DNA of 64,000 bases from Taiwanofungus camphoratus (taxonomy: Eukaryota; Basidiomycota; Agaricomycetes; Polyporales; Taiwanofungaceae): assembly GCA_003999685.1 (NCBI GenBank), contig CP021220.1:2170001-2234000 (forward strand). The letters are read 5' to 3'. Shown here in pieces: positions 21,795-32,626 of this stretch (positions are counted from its first letter, which is position 1; the number at the start of each line of letters is the position of its first letter). The translations under genes and the position numbers were made by a program. A model generated the notes under the pieces. It had not been told where the DNA came from, ran no database searches, and was given only the letters and a program-made list of their open reading frames with translations.

Positions 21795-22265
21795 CGGTGT
21801 GTTGTTCTCCCTCCCTCCCAAGGAAATATGTGGTTTTCTACGTTGTCTCATATACCGATGATTTCACATCTTTGGTCTTCTGCACTGTATCCAAACCAGC
21901 GTGTGTATATCTGCACAATATATGCGTCGTTGTCTGGATCTGGAATTGGATGCGAAAGATCGCTATATCCTTGTTCTAGTGGCGTTCTTACTTTACTATG
22001 GGTTCATGCTAGCTGTCAATGTTCCGCCAAGCACTACTGGTATATCATATCATAAGCACCGATTACAACTTGACAACTCGACAAACAGACTATCCGACAA
22101 TAGTTAGACTGCGAAGTTAATTTGAGCTGTGAGGAACGATGAACATGCTTCCAAGCTGGCTGCAAGCTGGTAATATTAGAGCGCAATCACCGGGTACTAC
22201 TGAGTGGCAGGTGCCACCTATGTTTCGTCGTCCATTCGCGGTCTTTTGCAAACCATCATCGCCTC
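21795..22265. other. Intergenic
   Basis: About 470 bp between two plus-strand genes; only overlapping short frames of under 80 codons, nothing recognisable. Confidence 0.4.
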
Positions 22266-22920
22266 ATGCAAGAGCAATCACTCCGTTATTTACTCATTCT
22301 TGACTTTGAAGCAACATGCGGCGACGTTATCAGAGGGCAGAACGAGATCATCGAGTTTCCTACTCTCGTGTACGACATGATTACGGACGAAGTCATATCC
22401 ACTTTCCATGAATATGTCCAGCCTGTCTTGTATCCAACCTTGACACCGTTTTGCACAAGACTCACTGGTATTACGCAGGTTTGGGTATATTTGACTGAAG
22501 CCTACTGTGATTGACTGATTCATTGCTCCGAAGGACGTCGTAGATGCCGCGCAACCATTCGCTAATGTGTGGAAGCGTTTCCAGGAGTTTATGAAGTCTC
22601 ATGATCTTGGCGATCCTACGTCTTTCACCTTTCTAACTTGTGGAAATTGGGACCTGCGGACCATGCTCCCTGCCCAACTGGCCCTCAGTGCCATCGACGG
22701 CGTAGACCCATCGGGTGACCTCCTTCCGCCTTATAACCGCTTCATCAATATCAAAGATGCGTACAGGAAGCATTATCGATTACGGTATAATAACAGTATG
22801 CTGGCGATGTTGCAAGGACTCAAGCTCGAGCTTGAGGGAAGGCATCATTCAGGGATTGATGACTGCAAGAACATTCTCAGAATTGTACGCAAAATGCGTG
22901 AGGATGGGTGGAAACCTTAA
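22266..22920 (+). CDS. ERI1-type 3'-5' exoribonuclease (DEDDh)
   Basis: Two exons (22266-22478, 22534-22920) give 199 residues, essentially a bare exonuclease domain. Motif Exo I is LLILDFEATCG (catalytic Asp and Glu), Exo II is LTCGNWDLRTML (Asp), and Exo III is HHSGIDDCKNI (His and Asp), so the complete DEDDh set is present. The motif spacing and EFPTLVYD resemble the ERI1/PRNP-interacting family, which trims the 3' ends of small RNAs, histone mRNA or 5.8S rRNA. The N-terminal SAP domain of animal ERI1 is absent. The intron lies between ITQ and DVVDAA, a common site in the family. Which RNA it acts on is unknown. Confidence 0.9.
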
Positions 22921-23441
22921 CAAGTATGATATTCAGTTTGTTTCTCCATGCAGTGCGTTTGATTTTCCGGTATTGCCCAGAGCGTCAGTTGTACTAATCG
23001 GGGCTGTCTTGACTCAGTTCTGGATCACGCCTATCGCATGACCACCCATCTGTACGAACCATTGAAACGTGATCTTTGCAGAGACAATAGCGAGTACTGT
23101 GTGTCTCGCACGACATTTCAATACAAGAGTCATTTTACTTCTCCGAATTCTCATGTTGTTCAAAGTGGTTGAGTAGCTATGGATATGCCGCGATCGGTAA
23201 CCCCTTTATGGTAATCTGTAACAAACGAACGTATGCTTTTCCTGGGCGAGTCGTTGTGCTTGCCCATTGCAACATTCCTCTTTCGGAGGACAATAATGTA
23301 GATCTGCGTGTGAAGGTAGCCTGCTCGTTCTTCTACATCTAGGAAGATCCGGCAGTAAGATTTGTTTTACGCAGGAAAGTACTTGAACTGCGGGATGCGT
23401 AAGTAAGGCCAAGCTCGCCTTGTCCCCATTTCATCCTTAGG
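22921..23441. other. Intergenic
   Basis: About 520 bp; no supported gene. A minus-strand frame at 23206-23412 has no resemblance to any family. Confidence 0.4.
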
Positions 23442-23855
23442 ATGCCGACTTCCACAGTACCGTATGAGGTATTATTCGAGCTCGCGAACAACACGCCTGA
23501 CCCCGCCACAATGCAAGTCTTGCGTCAAGACAATGGGTCTCGGACAGGCGCGACGATACTCATGCACCGTGGAGAAAACATCTCCCTCGTCCTCACGGCG
23601 GGTTCACCATACAAATATGCTGTAAAGCAACGTGGAAAGGGGGCTAACCTCTCGTGCGCATCCTTTCTCACTGTTTGACATTGGGGATCTCACAGGTAGT
23701 CCTGTAGTGTCAAGTTATGGCAGGATACGCAATGCAATGTCTCTGACATCTTCGATGCATTGGCATCTACCTCCAATGATACAGCGTCCTTGGTTTTAAC
23801 CGAGGGCGTGGCCTTAACGTCGCCCGTAAATTCTAGGTCATCTTTGGATGGTTGA
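23442..23855 (+). CDS. Small conserved basidiomycete-type protein, paralogue B
   Basis: Function unknown. Two exons (23442-23653 and 23708-23855) give 119 residues starting MPTSTVPYEVLFELANNT. It is a paralogue of the protein at 16641-17126 on the opposite strand, sharing MP(A/T)ST, YEVL, N(D/N)T, VLRQ or LLRD, a (P/R)GE(S/N)I(T/S)LVL(D/T)AGS motif, Y(Q/K)YA, AN and W(R/Q)D..CN. The acceptor at 23706-23707 was chosen because it alone restores VKLWQDTQCNVSDIF. Compared with paralogue A it lacks the first intron and has a different C-terminal tail rich in Ser and Thr. It sits directly beside the 3' end of the mannanase gene, with no clear functional link. Confidence 0.75.
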
Positions 23856-24092
23856 GAAGTGAGCACAGGGTTCGGTAGACGGTCGGCGTTGCTGAGAGCG
23901 CATTAGTGCGACCGTTGCCAGGTGGAAAAAGATCTGACGATCTTGTCGGCCCTAAATCGACACCAGCGAGGAGCTCCTACGAAAAGTGCATCTCCGATTG
24001 TCCTCTGTGTGCAGCTACAGATACTCCGCAACAGCGTTCAATATGTACCTAAATCGCTTCTTCTGACTTGTTCTGTGCCCGCCAGATCATGA

Positions 24093-26515
24093 TTATCCAG
24101 ATCTGTAGGCTTGGACAGTTGCAGCAGCCCTAATGAGGGTATCAATACGATAATAGTGCCGCGGGATTTGAAGTACGAGACAGACTTACGTGAAGACTTC
24201 CCAAACTTGTGTTTGGTTGATGTAGTAGGTGAAACCTGAGGAGACAATGAACAACGTGCAGGAGTCCGGTTTATATTATTTACCGTCGTTGGGAGAGGCC
24301 TAAATGCGTTCGTCTCATTGAGCGTGGATAAGCAGAGCATAAAATCATTCTGACTCACCCCGTTCACTATTGCATCAGTGTATTTAATGACACGGTTGCC
24401 GCCATCCTCTGTTAGGTTCAATTCACCGAACTGCCATGGCTCGATGCTGGAGGATTTGGGGCTCAGTTGACAACATGTCTGCACACAGTAGAGGACGCCT
24501 TACCCACTACACGAATAAGTGGGTCAATCATGGAGTCAACAAGGGGCAACTATGCTTCAGATACAACTCACGCGTGCCCGGTAGCAAGCGCATAGCCGAC
24601 CCACACCGGGTATATAGAGGATTTGTTGTCTGGACTAGCCATGAGAAAAATACTCGCTCAAATCGTAGCAAGACATGCCTAGCCCAGTGACACCGAATTC
24701 CTCTATCAGGAGGGGCTTTCCAACATAAGCGGCAGCTACATAAGGGAAGGAACTGGTCGTATCGGGAGCAAGAGAAGAACACTTTGTAGAGAACGCACTC
24801 TGGGCATGAGCCCCAATCCAGCCTAGGCCCCATTCTTCAACAGAGAAGTTGGATCCCGGGTAATCCTGAGTGCCAAGTCCATCAGGACGTGGACATCTAT
24901 CTCATCGAATGAAGATAGAGACCCACAAGCTCAGGGTACCTGCACTAGAAGGTCAAAAATGATCGTGAAATAAGCGACTATATGTAGCACGCACCAAGTC
25001 TGCGGATACATATGCTAGAACTGTAGATCAATAACTGGTCAACGGACTGTCCGTACGCTTACGACTCACGTATGTGCCGAAGTCGATATTTGGCAGGGCT
25101 AAGCTTGCCTCAAAGTCCTCACCAGCTGTAGAAAACAATGCAGTCGTGCACACGCAAACACACAACCTGCACATACCTTCCCCATTGAAGTTGAAGTCGC
25201 TTACGAGGGTACCGTTGTACCAACTGAAATGCAACCACATTAGTTCGATAGCTTAGTAAAGGTCTCGAAGGTACGCACTATTCAGGAGGATCTGCCCAGT
25301 AGAACTGTCCTTCTCCACCAGTCGTAATCATATGATTTGGGTCTCTGCGAGGCTTTATGATTGCAATTGAAAAAAATGGATGACGTGAAACGACTTACAG
25401 ACTTCTGACGAAATTGGACTGTAGCTGATACCACGTCGTCAGCGTCTCCGAGCCAGGAACGCAGTTAGGACCGGAGGGAAGACTGTCGCCTGCACAACGA
25501 GCCTCATTCATAAGCTCCCATGCGAAAATGGTAGACGAATTTCTGTAGCGCTCGACTATCGTCTGAACGTATGCCTCTGTTATGCGTGAATGGATATAAA
25601 CAAAATTCCAGTGAGATCGGCAGATCACCCACGGTATGAGGCAATAGTTGCAGGGTTGGTGTAGAACTCATCGTGTGTACTATTGTTGCCAAGTATATGG
25701 TATATATACAGTTCCATGCCCTGTATGGACCTCAACATTGGATAATCGTCGCCAGTGTAGACCCTGGCTTACACCATACCCAAACCTGGATACGATGTAG
25801 ATGGGGATTTCCTTTCTTTATCACGAAGAATTAGTACGTACCAGTTGTTCGCGAAAGTAAGGATGATCCGGATGTCGTATTTAGTCGCAGTGGCTATAAC
25901 ATAGTCGAGACGTTGCAAGCCTTGTGGTCCCTCGTTAAGGGTCCATTCGCTGTTGTTCCATATCTGCAACACAGATTGAAGAACACTATTAAGTATCAAG
26001 GACGAATTTACCTGATAGTAAGTAAGACCTGATGAAAGAGCGTAAGGAAGTTCCGTTGCATTTATGGCATTGAATCCCTATGTCATTTACGTTTATTTTT
26101 CGAAGATCGTTTGCAAAGAGGTGTGAAATATCAAACCCAGGTACGTAAGGCTTTGACTCCGGCGTTTGCCATGGTCTGAAAGGTTGTATCAACGTCTTCT
26201 TCCGTTATAAGCAGGGGCAACCACTATAATAACCACACTTGATCAGTTATACAGCCAGTTGAGACTCGTTAAATACCCACAAAAGAGTTCGCCCCGACAA
26301 AATACTGTGACGATCAATTGCATTAGCATCCAGAGTGATATCAACAAGCGAGCACACACAAATGGCTCTCCATCTAGCTCAAATTCTTGGCCGTTTGTAG
26401 TTACGAAGCCGGCTGGGACAGCACGTTTTTGTATTGTTGTCGCCGCTTGCGTCCGGGCCAACGCGATGACGGATAAAACCAAGAAGGCTACGTAGGTAGG
26501 GGTAGACAGACGCAT
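24093..26515 (-). CDS. Secreted GH5 endo-beta-1,4-mannanase (subfamily 7 type)
   Basis: Hydrolyses mannan in plant cell walls, outside the cell. The start MRLSTPTYVAFLVLSVIALA is a signal peptide, with a KR site at TTIQKR. Pieces read across many short introns: YFVGANSF, WLPLLITEEDVDTTFQTMAN, AGVKALRTW, QIWNNSEWTLNEGPQGLQRL, IILTFANNW, AWELMNEARC (acid/base Glu), QFYWADPPE, FNFNGEG, KPLLIEEFGVTGLG (nucleophile Glu), WQFGELNLTEDGGNRVIKYT, and a tail FTYYINQTQVWEVF ending QAYRSG. Both catalytic Glu are present, so the enzyme looks functional. No cellulose-binding CBM1 is seen at the N-terminus. The last junction (acceptor CATTAG) is my choice. A TATA box precedes the start. Such enzymes are typical of wood- and litter-decaying mushrooms. 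Confidence 0.9.
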
Positions 26516-27194
26516 CGCAGGCTGTGTCGACGTCCACTGCACTCTTACCATTTATACGACGGTTCTGTACATCCCGGGCGTAATTTCTGCAAGACATGCT
26601 GTCCGTACGGGAGAATATCGGACATCAGTCAGGTGGACCTTCACCCATGGCTTATTCTCACCACTAACCACATTCTCATCACTAACCACAGGCACTGGTA
26701 ATCAGTTTCGCGCGGGTAGGCGATCATGTCTATTAATGAGCCTGAATGCAAAAAAGCTGAAATCTACCTTTAAATTCTCATTCGGACATCACTCGGGCCT
26801 ACAGCGGTCAACTCAAAGAGTCCGTACCTGGTCACAGTGAGAACGGACATGGACGAGTCGGGAAATGCTCATCAAGCGTCCGGCGAGTATCAAGCAGCTG
26901 GAAACCCGATTAAAATGCAGCTTGAGCCTGATACAACCTGATCCAATGGAGAGAATACTCCTGATAGTTCGTAAAGTTGATGTTTGTTAAAAGTGAAGTT
27001 CGAGTGCCAGTACTACGCACCGTCAACTTGGTCGTCATTACCTACGTTCAACGGATAGTCGGTTGTAATAGGGCACGTGCTCACATAAATCGTCCGCAGA
27101 ATTTCCTAGTGGCTACAGCAAGTTTATTTACGGCAAGACAGAACATCGACATTTCCGTCTGCTGCTACAGCGTATCTCGAAGGATATCCCTACG
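26516..27194. other. Divergent intergenic region with an 18-bp tandem repeat
   Basis: About 680 bp between the mannanase (minus) and IPI1 (plus) starts. It holds the mannanase TATA box and two tandem copies of attctca(c/t)cactaaccac at 26654-26671 and 26672-26689, differing at one base. I see no gene. Confidence 0.45.
26551..26556 (-). promoter_or_regulatory. TATA box of the mannanase gene
   Basis: TATAAA on the minus strand, about 40 bp before the start codon at 26515. The spacing is short, so the mRNA leader would be only a few bases or transcription starts slightly upstream. Confidence 0.45.
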
Positions 27195-30100
27195 ATGCCA
27201 AAGAGCTCGAAGAAAAGAAAAGATAAGGCGGCTGATTTTGCGGTATTTTTGTCCAACCCATGCTGCTGAGCCGGATCTGAGACTCAACGGTCACAGAAAG
27301 CCAAACTGAAGCTAGGCAAGGGGAAGCAAGTTGCCAGTAACGCTGTTGATACCTCGTTCAAGGCTCGCTGTGAGTAAGCTTCTCGTTACCGGAAGTACCA
27401 TTATCTGACAAAACGAAGGTAGCTATTGCCCTGCCTGCACAAAGCATTGCTTTTCACAAGGACGCAGAGACCCCTACAACCAAAAGAAGACTCACTTTCA
27501 ACGACCTGACTGCACACTTGAAGCACTATAATGCAGGTACACGTAGAGGTACGTGTTTATGGGCACTCAAGACCGCAAAACAGCTGCTCACTTTCACGTA
27601 GACGCAATCTTAGGTTTGCGCGAGTTAATGGAAGGCCATCCGGGATTGATTGGTTTGAATCTGACAGCACTGGTCAACAGTTGCGTACGGCTTATAGGAG
27701 ATGAGGTTCGTTAAAAAGGTAATGGATACTCGCAGTTATGCTGATACTGTCGATATCTCAACAGGATGCTAGCGTGCGGAAGACACTACTATCGTTCTTT
27801 GGTTGGCTACTTCGTCAAGTGCCACCCGTCTGTACCTTACCCCTTTTTGTCCTTAATATAAAGCTGAGATAGTTGTGTTTTTTTGTAGGATGATTTGGTA
27901 CCTCATTCTCCAGCCCTACTACTGTTCACCACTTCCGCTCAGACTCATATCTTCCCGGAAATCCGTATAGACGCCATACGATTTTTGGACGTCTTCCTCG
28001 AGTATATCCCTGATATTGTCATTGAAGGATGGGCGCAAAATGGTAGCGGCCATGGAAGGAGGGTTCTTGAAGGATACATGGGTGTACTCAATGCTGGGAC
28101 GACCTTCGGTGAGGGTGCAGGTAGGCGCTGTAGCTCAATATCGAAGAGGAATAGCTCTGACATTTCATGACAGATTCAGGTCCAGCTCAAGCAACATCTA
28201 CAGCTAGCATTGTCTTATCCCCTGGAGTAGGTCCCATTTTTCCACTGGAATATCCGTAATCGTTGAGCTGTCCCATTGGCCAGTCGAAACTCGTTGTACT
28301 CGAGTCTTTGTCCTCATTTCTTTCACATGCCCTCTCTGTTCCTAGGATTGCTCGCTCATGCGTAGCGTCGACATCTTCTGTCTTGTCACCACAAATCCCA
28401 ACCTGGTATCTTTCATCCTCGTTTTCGTCGCCGGAAGCGTTCAAGTCTTTCGATTCTATTTTGCGACCTGTCTATCATACGTCGGCCCAATCAACGCACA
28501 CGGACTTCTCTCGGTCCTCGGGGCAATGGATCGAAGAGGTGGATCTCGAGGCTCAGTTTGAGCATTTCCCAGGAACGTTCGGATTCGCCGCAGACCCTAT
28601 TGGGATGGGGTCGACAATTCAGGACTTCGCGAATATTGATTTTCAGGACGCCAGCCATTCAAATGGCGGTATGAGTGCGGATCACGTCTATATAGCTGTA
28701 TGTAGAATCTGTCATTGCTTCTCCGAAGCCGTTGAAACCGAAACCTAATTTTGCTTCTTCATTCGCAAGCATTTGGCACAAACATTGCACTCGACCTTGG
28801 TATCCACGTTCCTTGATTGTGCGCCCACCGTGTTTTCGCCCAGCTCTGGTCCTCCTGAGACCGAGCTCCGGATGGTCTCAGTCATAGGTGAGATCTGTCG
28901 TAGCCTGTACGGGGCAATTTTGCAAGAACCCTCCGAGGTATGTTACTCTTACCAACTTCGGCCTTCCCAGTCGGTCATCCGCGTATGTTAGAGTGGAAAC
29001 GCGCGTTATACAGCCATGGAGGATTTGAAGTCTATCCTGGGATATTTTGCGCCATATTTCCCGTTCGAGCCGGGTGGATCAAGTATGGCCAAGCGTGACA
29101 TCAAGGTATCATCGTTCTAGTAGTCCTCAGTCAGCTCTACACGGCTGACTTTGTCCAACTCACTCTAGGTCGAACAAGCCTTCCAAGATCTTAACCTCAC
29201 CTTCTGCGAGCTCACCGCTCTCCTTATGCTTGCATCACCGGAGTCTGCGGATGTCTCTCATCCTCAGTTGCGATCCCGTCGAGGTAAGGGACAACGACAT
29301 GCACCCAGGACCGCGACAACTGCCCCCACATCTACTTCCCCCCTTCTGCAGGTCTCTCGCGTAAGCAAATACATCGTGCAATTGCTGCGAGGAGAAGCAC
29401 CTTCCGGCCCATCACAGACCTCTCTCGCGCGACCGCTTACACCAGCAGCGTACTCGGCATTACTGCCAACTACGTGGTCTCTACTTAATGGTCATAGTCG
29501 CAATCACATGACAGGGCAAGACGAAACCCCGAGTTCTGTGCTCAGAGCAGTCGTTGAACATGCCATTCATGTGTCTTCCGGATCTGTGGTGAAGCGCGTA
29601 TCAGTGGATTTCATCGGGCGTTTGATTTTGGTTTGTTTTTGACTCTACGGTGGGTATCCGACTAACTACTAATAACGTTATTCTGCGCATCTAATTCTGT
29701 AGCTCGAACGAGAAGCCGAATATCAAGGCGCCTTCAGAGTTGGGCGTAGCGCTGAGGAAGACAGTAAGCTCGAGGAGTGGGTCTTGTCATTACCGAAAAC
29801 GCTTTGGGAACTTGGGGCGAACAATCTGTCCACGACGGAGGTAGGACTCCGCCGTCTTTCTTGTCACATGTGCAGTTATTGATCGCCGCCATACCAGACC
29901 ATTCTTCGCTTCCTCCTTCGGTTACACCAGCGTAGATCACCTCTACTGCGCGAAGAGGTATGTGTTTGGAATGTTCTACGAGCACATACAATCAAACGGA
30001 GTTGCCTTGATTTCCAGACGCTCTCGTCTCTCCGCGCCCGTCTGGTGCCATATTTTGTCATCAACCACGCCACACGGGGCAAGCTGCCCGGCCCTTTCGC

Positions 30101-30266
30101 CAAACTACCAACGTCGCCGCTGCGGGGGCTCGTGTTGGACGTCATGGCTACTATCTGTGGTCCGTCGAGTGGCAGTGACGCCTTGGAGACCGCGGTGGAC
30201 GAGGCGGTAAGGAACTCCGAAGAAGAGGTGTACTGGACGTCTGTCAAGAAAAGTATACATAGATGA
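27195..30266 (+). CDS. Pre-rRNA-processing protein IPI1 (Rix1 complex; TEX10 homologue)
   Basis: Nuclear subunit of the Rix1/IPI complex needed for ITS2 processing and 60S ribosome maturation. The start MPKSSKKRKDKAADFAK is a basic N-terminus shared by IPI1/TEX10. It continues KLKLGKGKQVASNAVDTSFK, then FNDLTAHLKHYNAGTRRDAI and LGLRELMEGHP, the family's diagnostic N-terminal ARM-like repeat. Next come SVRKTLLSFFGWLLRQVPP and PEIRIDAIRFLDVFLEYIPD. The middle and C-terminal parts are helical and less conserved, ending SEEEVYWTSVKKSIHR before the stop at 30264-30266. At least ten exons; the N-terminal joins are secure, while those between 28150 and 29230 and near 29850 were checked by frame only. 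Total length is roughly 800 residues, typical of basidiomycete IPI1. Confidence 0.9.
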
Positions 30267-30881
30267 CCTTGTGGCTAGCGGCGACATTTTCGTGTATACT
30301 GGTTTACCTTGTACCATTTGATACATTGTTCGGTCCCCATGGCAAGGCATGGCAGGAGATGCACCGTGTATAACATGCTGTCAACTGCCTTCAAACGGCT
30401 GGTTCCGTATCTGTCAATTAAAAACAAGGTAACCACGACCGCGCGTCTCACATCATCCAAACCGGACATCTCGCTCGACAAACCCAAACGCTCGAGCACA
30501 CACATTCGATGCAACTTCTAACGCCCATGTATTTTCACTGACCAGCAATTGCAATCTATATAATCAACAAGCATAGAAGGGTGCAGGCATCCAGGACCAG
30601 CGACCGAAGCAGAACCAGGCATACTCGACGAGATGCTATAACGATACGTGCAAGTGAGAACGAGAAATCCTCCTAGCCCACCGCCCCTTCGCAGGCAAAG
30701 GGGTCGACAGGAACGCCCAGGCGTCGAGGGGCAGTATTCAGTGTGCCATATGAGATAAAAAAAAAAACGCAATAAACAGTGATACAGGTGGACAGCGACG
30801 CAATGATGTGAAATAACTTTAGTGCAATGAAATGAGAAAGAACACGGACACGGGCTAGCGCGCCGCAGGGAACTGGACCGT
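30267..30881. other. Convergent intergenic region
   Basis: About 615 bp between the 3' ends of IPI1 and the DPBB gene. Short frames on either strand show no family resemblance. Contains a run of 12 A at about 30756-30768. Confidence 0.4.
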
Positions 30882-32039
30882 TTAAGACCAGACCCAGGTC
30901 ATGCCGGTGAGACGGCCGACAGAAGGATCCGCAAGAGTGTCGAATGCAGCGGGGGAGAAGTCGAGGCTAGTCTCCGAGCAACCCGTGCAGCGGTCAGTAA
31001 CAGTGACTGTCACGGACTTGCCGCCCCCTGTTAGCAACGACATCAGTGAAGTCTATCACAGCAGACGCCAGAAGTATACGAACACGACGCAGTAATCTGC
31101 TGGTTGCAAACGGGGTTGTTGTTCGGGTTCACACCGTCGTAGCCGCTGACGGAGAAATGCGTGGGTTAGCAACAGTGTGCAGCTGCGGAGAAGCACATGG
31201 TGCTCACGGGTATGAGTCGAACAGCTCCCAAGAGACAGCCGCGATGTAATCCGAGTCGGTGTTCGTGATGCCGCACGCACCAAGGCCAGTGTCGTACCAC
31301 GTACCTGGCAGCCCAATACCAGTCAGCGATACAGACTAACACGAAAGTAGAAAAACGACATACCATCACCAGTCTGAGTACCAGTCATGTAGTATGGCTG
31401 GCCGCTAGAGGAAGCAGCGGCGGAGGTAGGAGCAAGCTCCTGCGAGGTAGGTGAAGGAGTAGGTGTCGGCGTGGGGGTGGGAGTCGGAGTAGGAGTCGGA
31501 GTGGGGGTGGGTGTTGGAGTGGACTCGACCTCAGAAGAAGTCGGGGGGTTGTTACCGACGTTGATTGGCACCACGGGCGGATCGCTGCTAGCAGGTGCAG
31601 CGTCAGTGCTGCTCGAAGGTGCAAGATCACTGCTAGAGGGCGCGGGATCGCTGCTGCTGGGAGCAGGGTCGCTGCTGCTAGGCACGGGGTCACTGCTAGT
31701 AGGCGCAGGAGCGCTACTGAACACAGATGACGACACGGAGACAGAGGGCGCGACGCTACTGGTGACGGAAATGGATACTGACGGTGCGGCACTGCTGCTC
31801 GGAACCGAGACCACGGTGGAAGAGGCCACGGCGCTGCTGGAGTTGGCCTTGCAGCGCTTGTTGTTGGACCTCTTGCGCTTGGGGGTAACGACCGCGTACT
31901 CGGGAGAGACGGAGTCGGGGGCTGCGTTGCGGACGGCAATGGAGCGGTGATGGTGGATGTTACGTGCCATGTGCGGCGTGGTCAACGCCGAGGCGGAGAG
32001 AGCGAGAGTGAGTGCAACGAGAGTCTTGCCGAAGTACAT
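30882..32039 (-). CDS. Secreted Ser/Thr/Pro-rich protein with C-terminal double-psi beta-barrel (RlpA/expansin-like) domain
   Basis: The first ATG is 32039, giving MYFGKTLVALTLALSASA, a signal peptide. A basic stretch (PKRKRSNNKRCK) is followed by about 130 residues of low-complexity Ser, Pro, Thr and Ala: repeated SSDPAPSSSD units and a (TP)n run near 31451-31522, a likely O-glycosylated stalk. After introns come a DPBB fold with GTWYDTGLGACGITNTDSDY, IAAVSWELFD, NNNPVCNQQI, GKSVTVTVTDRCTGCSET, LDFSPAAFDTLAD and the end GMTWVWS. The Asp in VTDRC and paired Cys match expansin-, barwin- and plant-natriuretic-like fungal proteins, which act on the cell wall or extracellular matrix. Substrate unknown. 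A TATA box about 110 bp upstream suggests strong or regulated expression. Confidence 0.88.
31451..31522. repeat. Thr-Pro dipeptide coding microsatellite
   Basis: Imperfect hexamer-type repeats (GTnGGn on the plus strand) encode about 12 Thr-Pro units of the DPBB protein stalk on the minus strand. Third-position variation suggests it is kept at the protein level. Confidence 0.8.
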
Positions 32040-32626
32040 GGCGACCAAAAGGTGAGAGGGAGTGGAAGATGAAGGGGGTGATGGTAGGGTGGTTGACCGT
32101 GGCGAGCAGAGCCTCGAGAGGAAGGACAGGAAAGAAAAAGAGAGACTTTATAGCAAGAGAGGGACTGAGGGCTGCTCGAAGAGAACCCTTGTTTCAGACT
32201 GAAAAAAAAAAGCTGGAGGGCCTTTGTTGAGTCAGAAACGAGCGTTGACCACCGAAACCAACGTTGCGTACAAGCGTGAACGTAAAGGTGCAGCGTGGCA
32301 AAACAATTCTAATTTATCAATTGAGGGTTCTTCCCACGCCACTACCCTGTTTGTTCTATTGTTTGCATGGGCCAGCCAGGCCTTGCCATTGGCTGCCCGC
32401 TGACCATAGGGTTTTAGAGTGTCTCGGCCTCTGTTGTCTGAAATTTTTCATTGACCTGCGTGCAACACTGCACCTGATTCCGGTCCTGCTAACCATGCGG
32501 ACCTGCTGCCTCAACATCGGCATCCTCCATCGTTCGCGTCCACACACATCACACCCGCATCACGCTCAGCGCCCGTTCGTCCATAATAATCATGCATCAG
32601 GCTCATCATCATACACCCACTGTCCA
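32040..32626. other. Intergenic
   Basis: Upstream region of the DPBB gene and 3' region of eIF3h, both on the minus strand. A plus-strand frame at 32264-32770 overlaps the eIF3h C-terminus and looks like a shadow. Otherwise I see only the TATA element. Confidence 0.4.
32147..32152 (-). promoter_or_regulatory. TATA box of the DPBB gene
   Basis: TATAAA on the minus strand in the context gctataaagtc, about 108 bp before the ATG at 32039. Confidence 0.5.

Noticed and set aside
31471-31950. Plus-strand frame rich in Gly-Val repeats
   Set aside because: It is the complement of the Thr-Pro repeat of the DPBB gene on the minus strand, which has a signal peptide and conserved domain.
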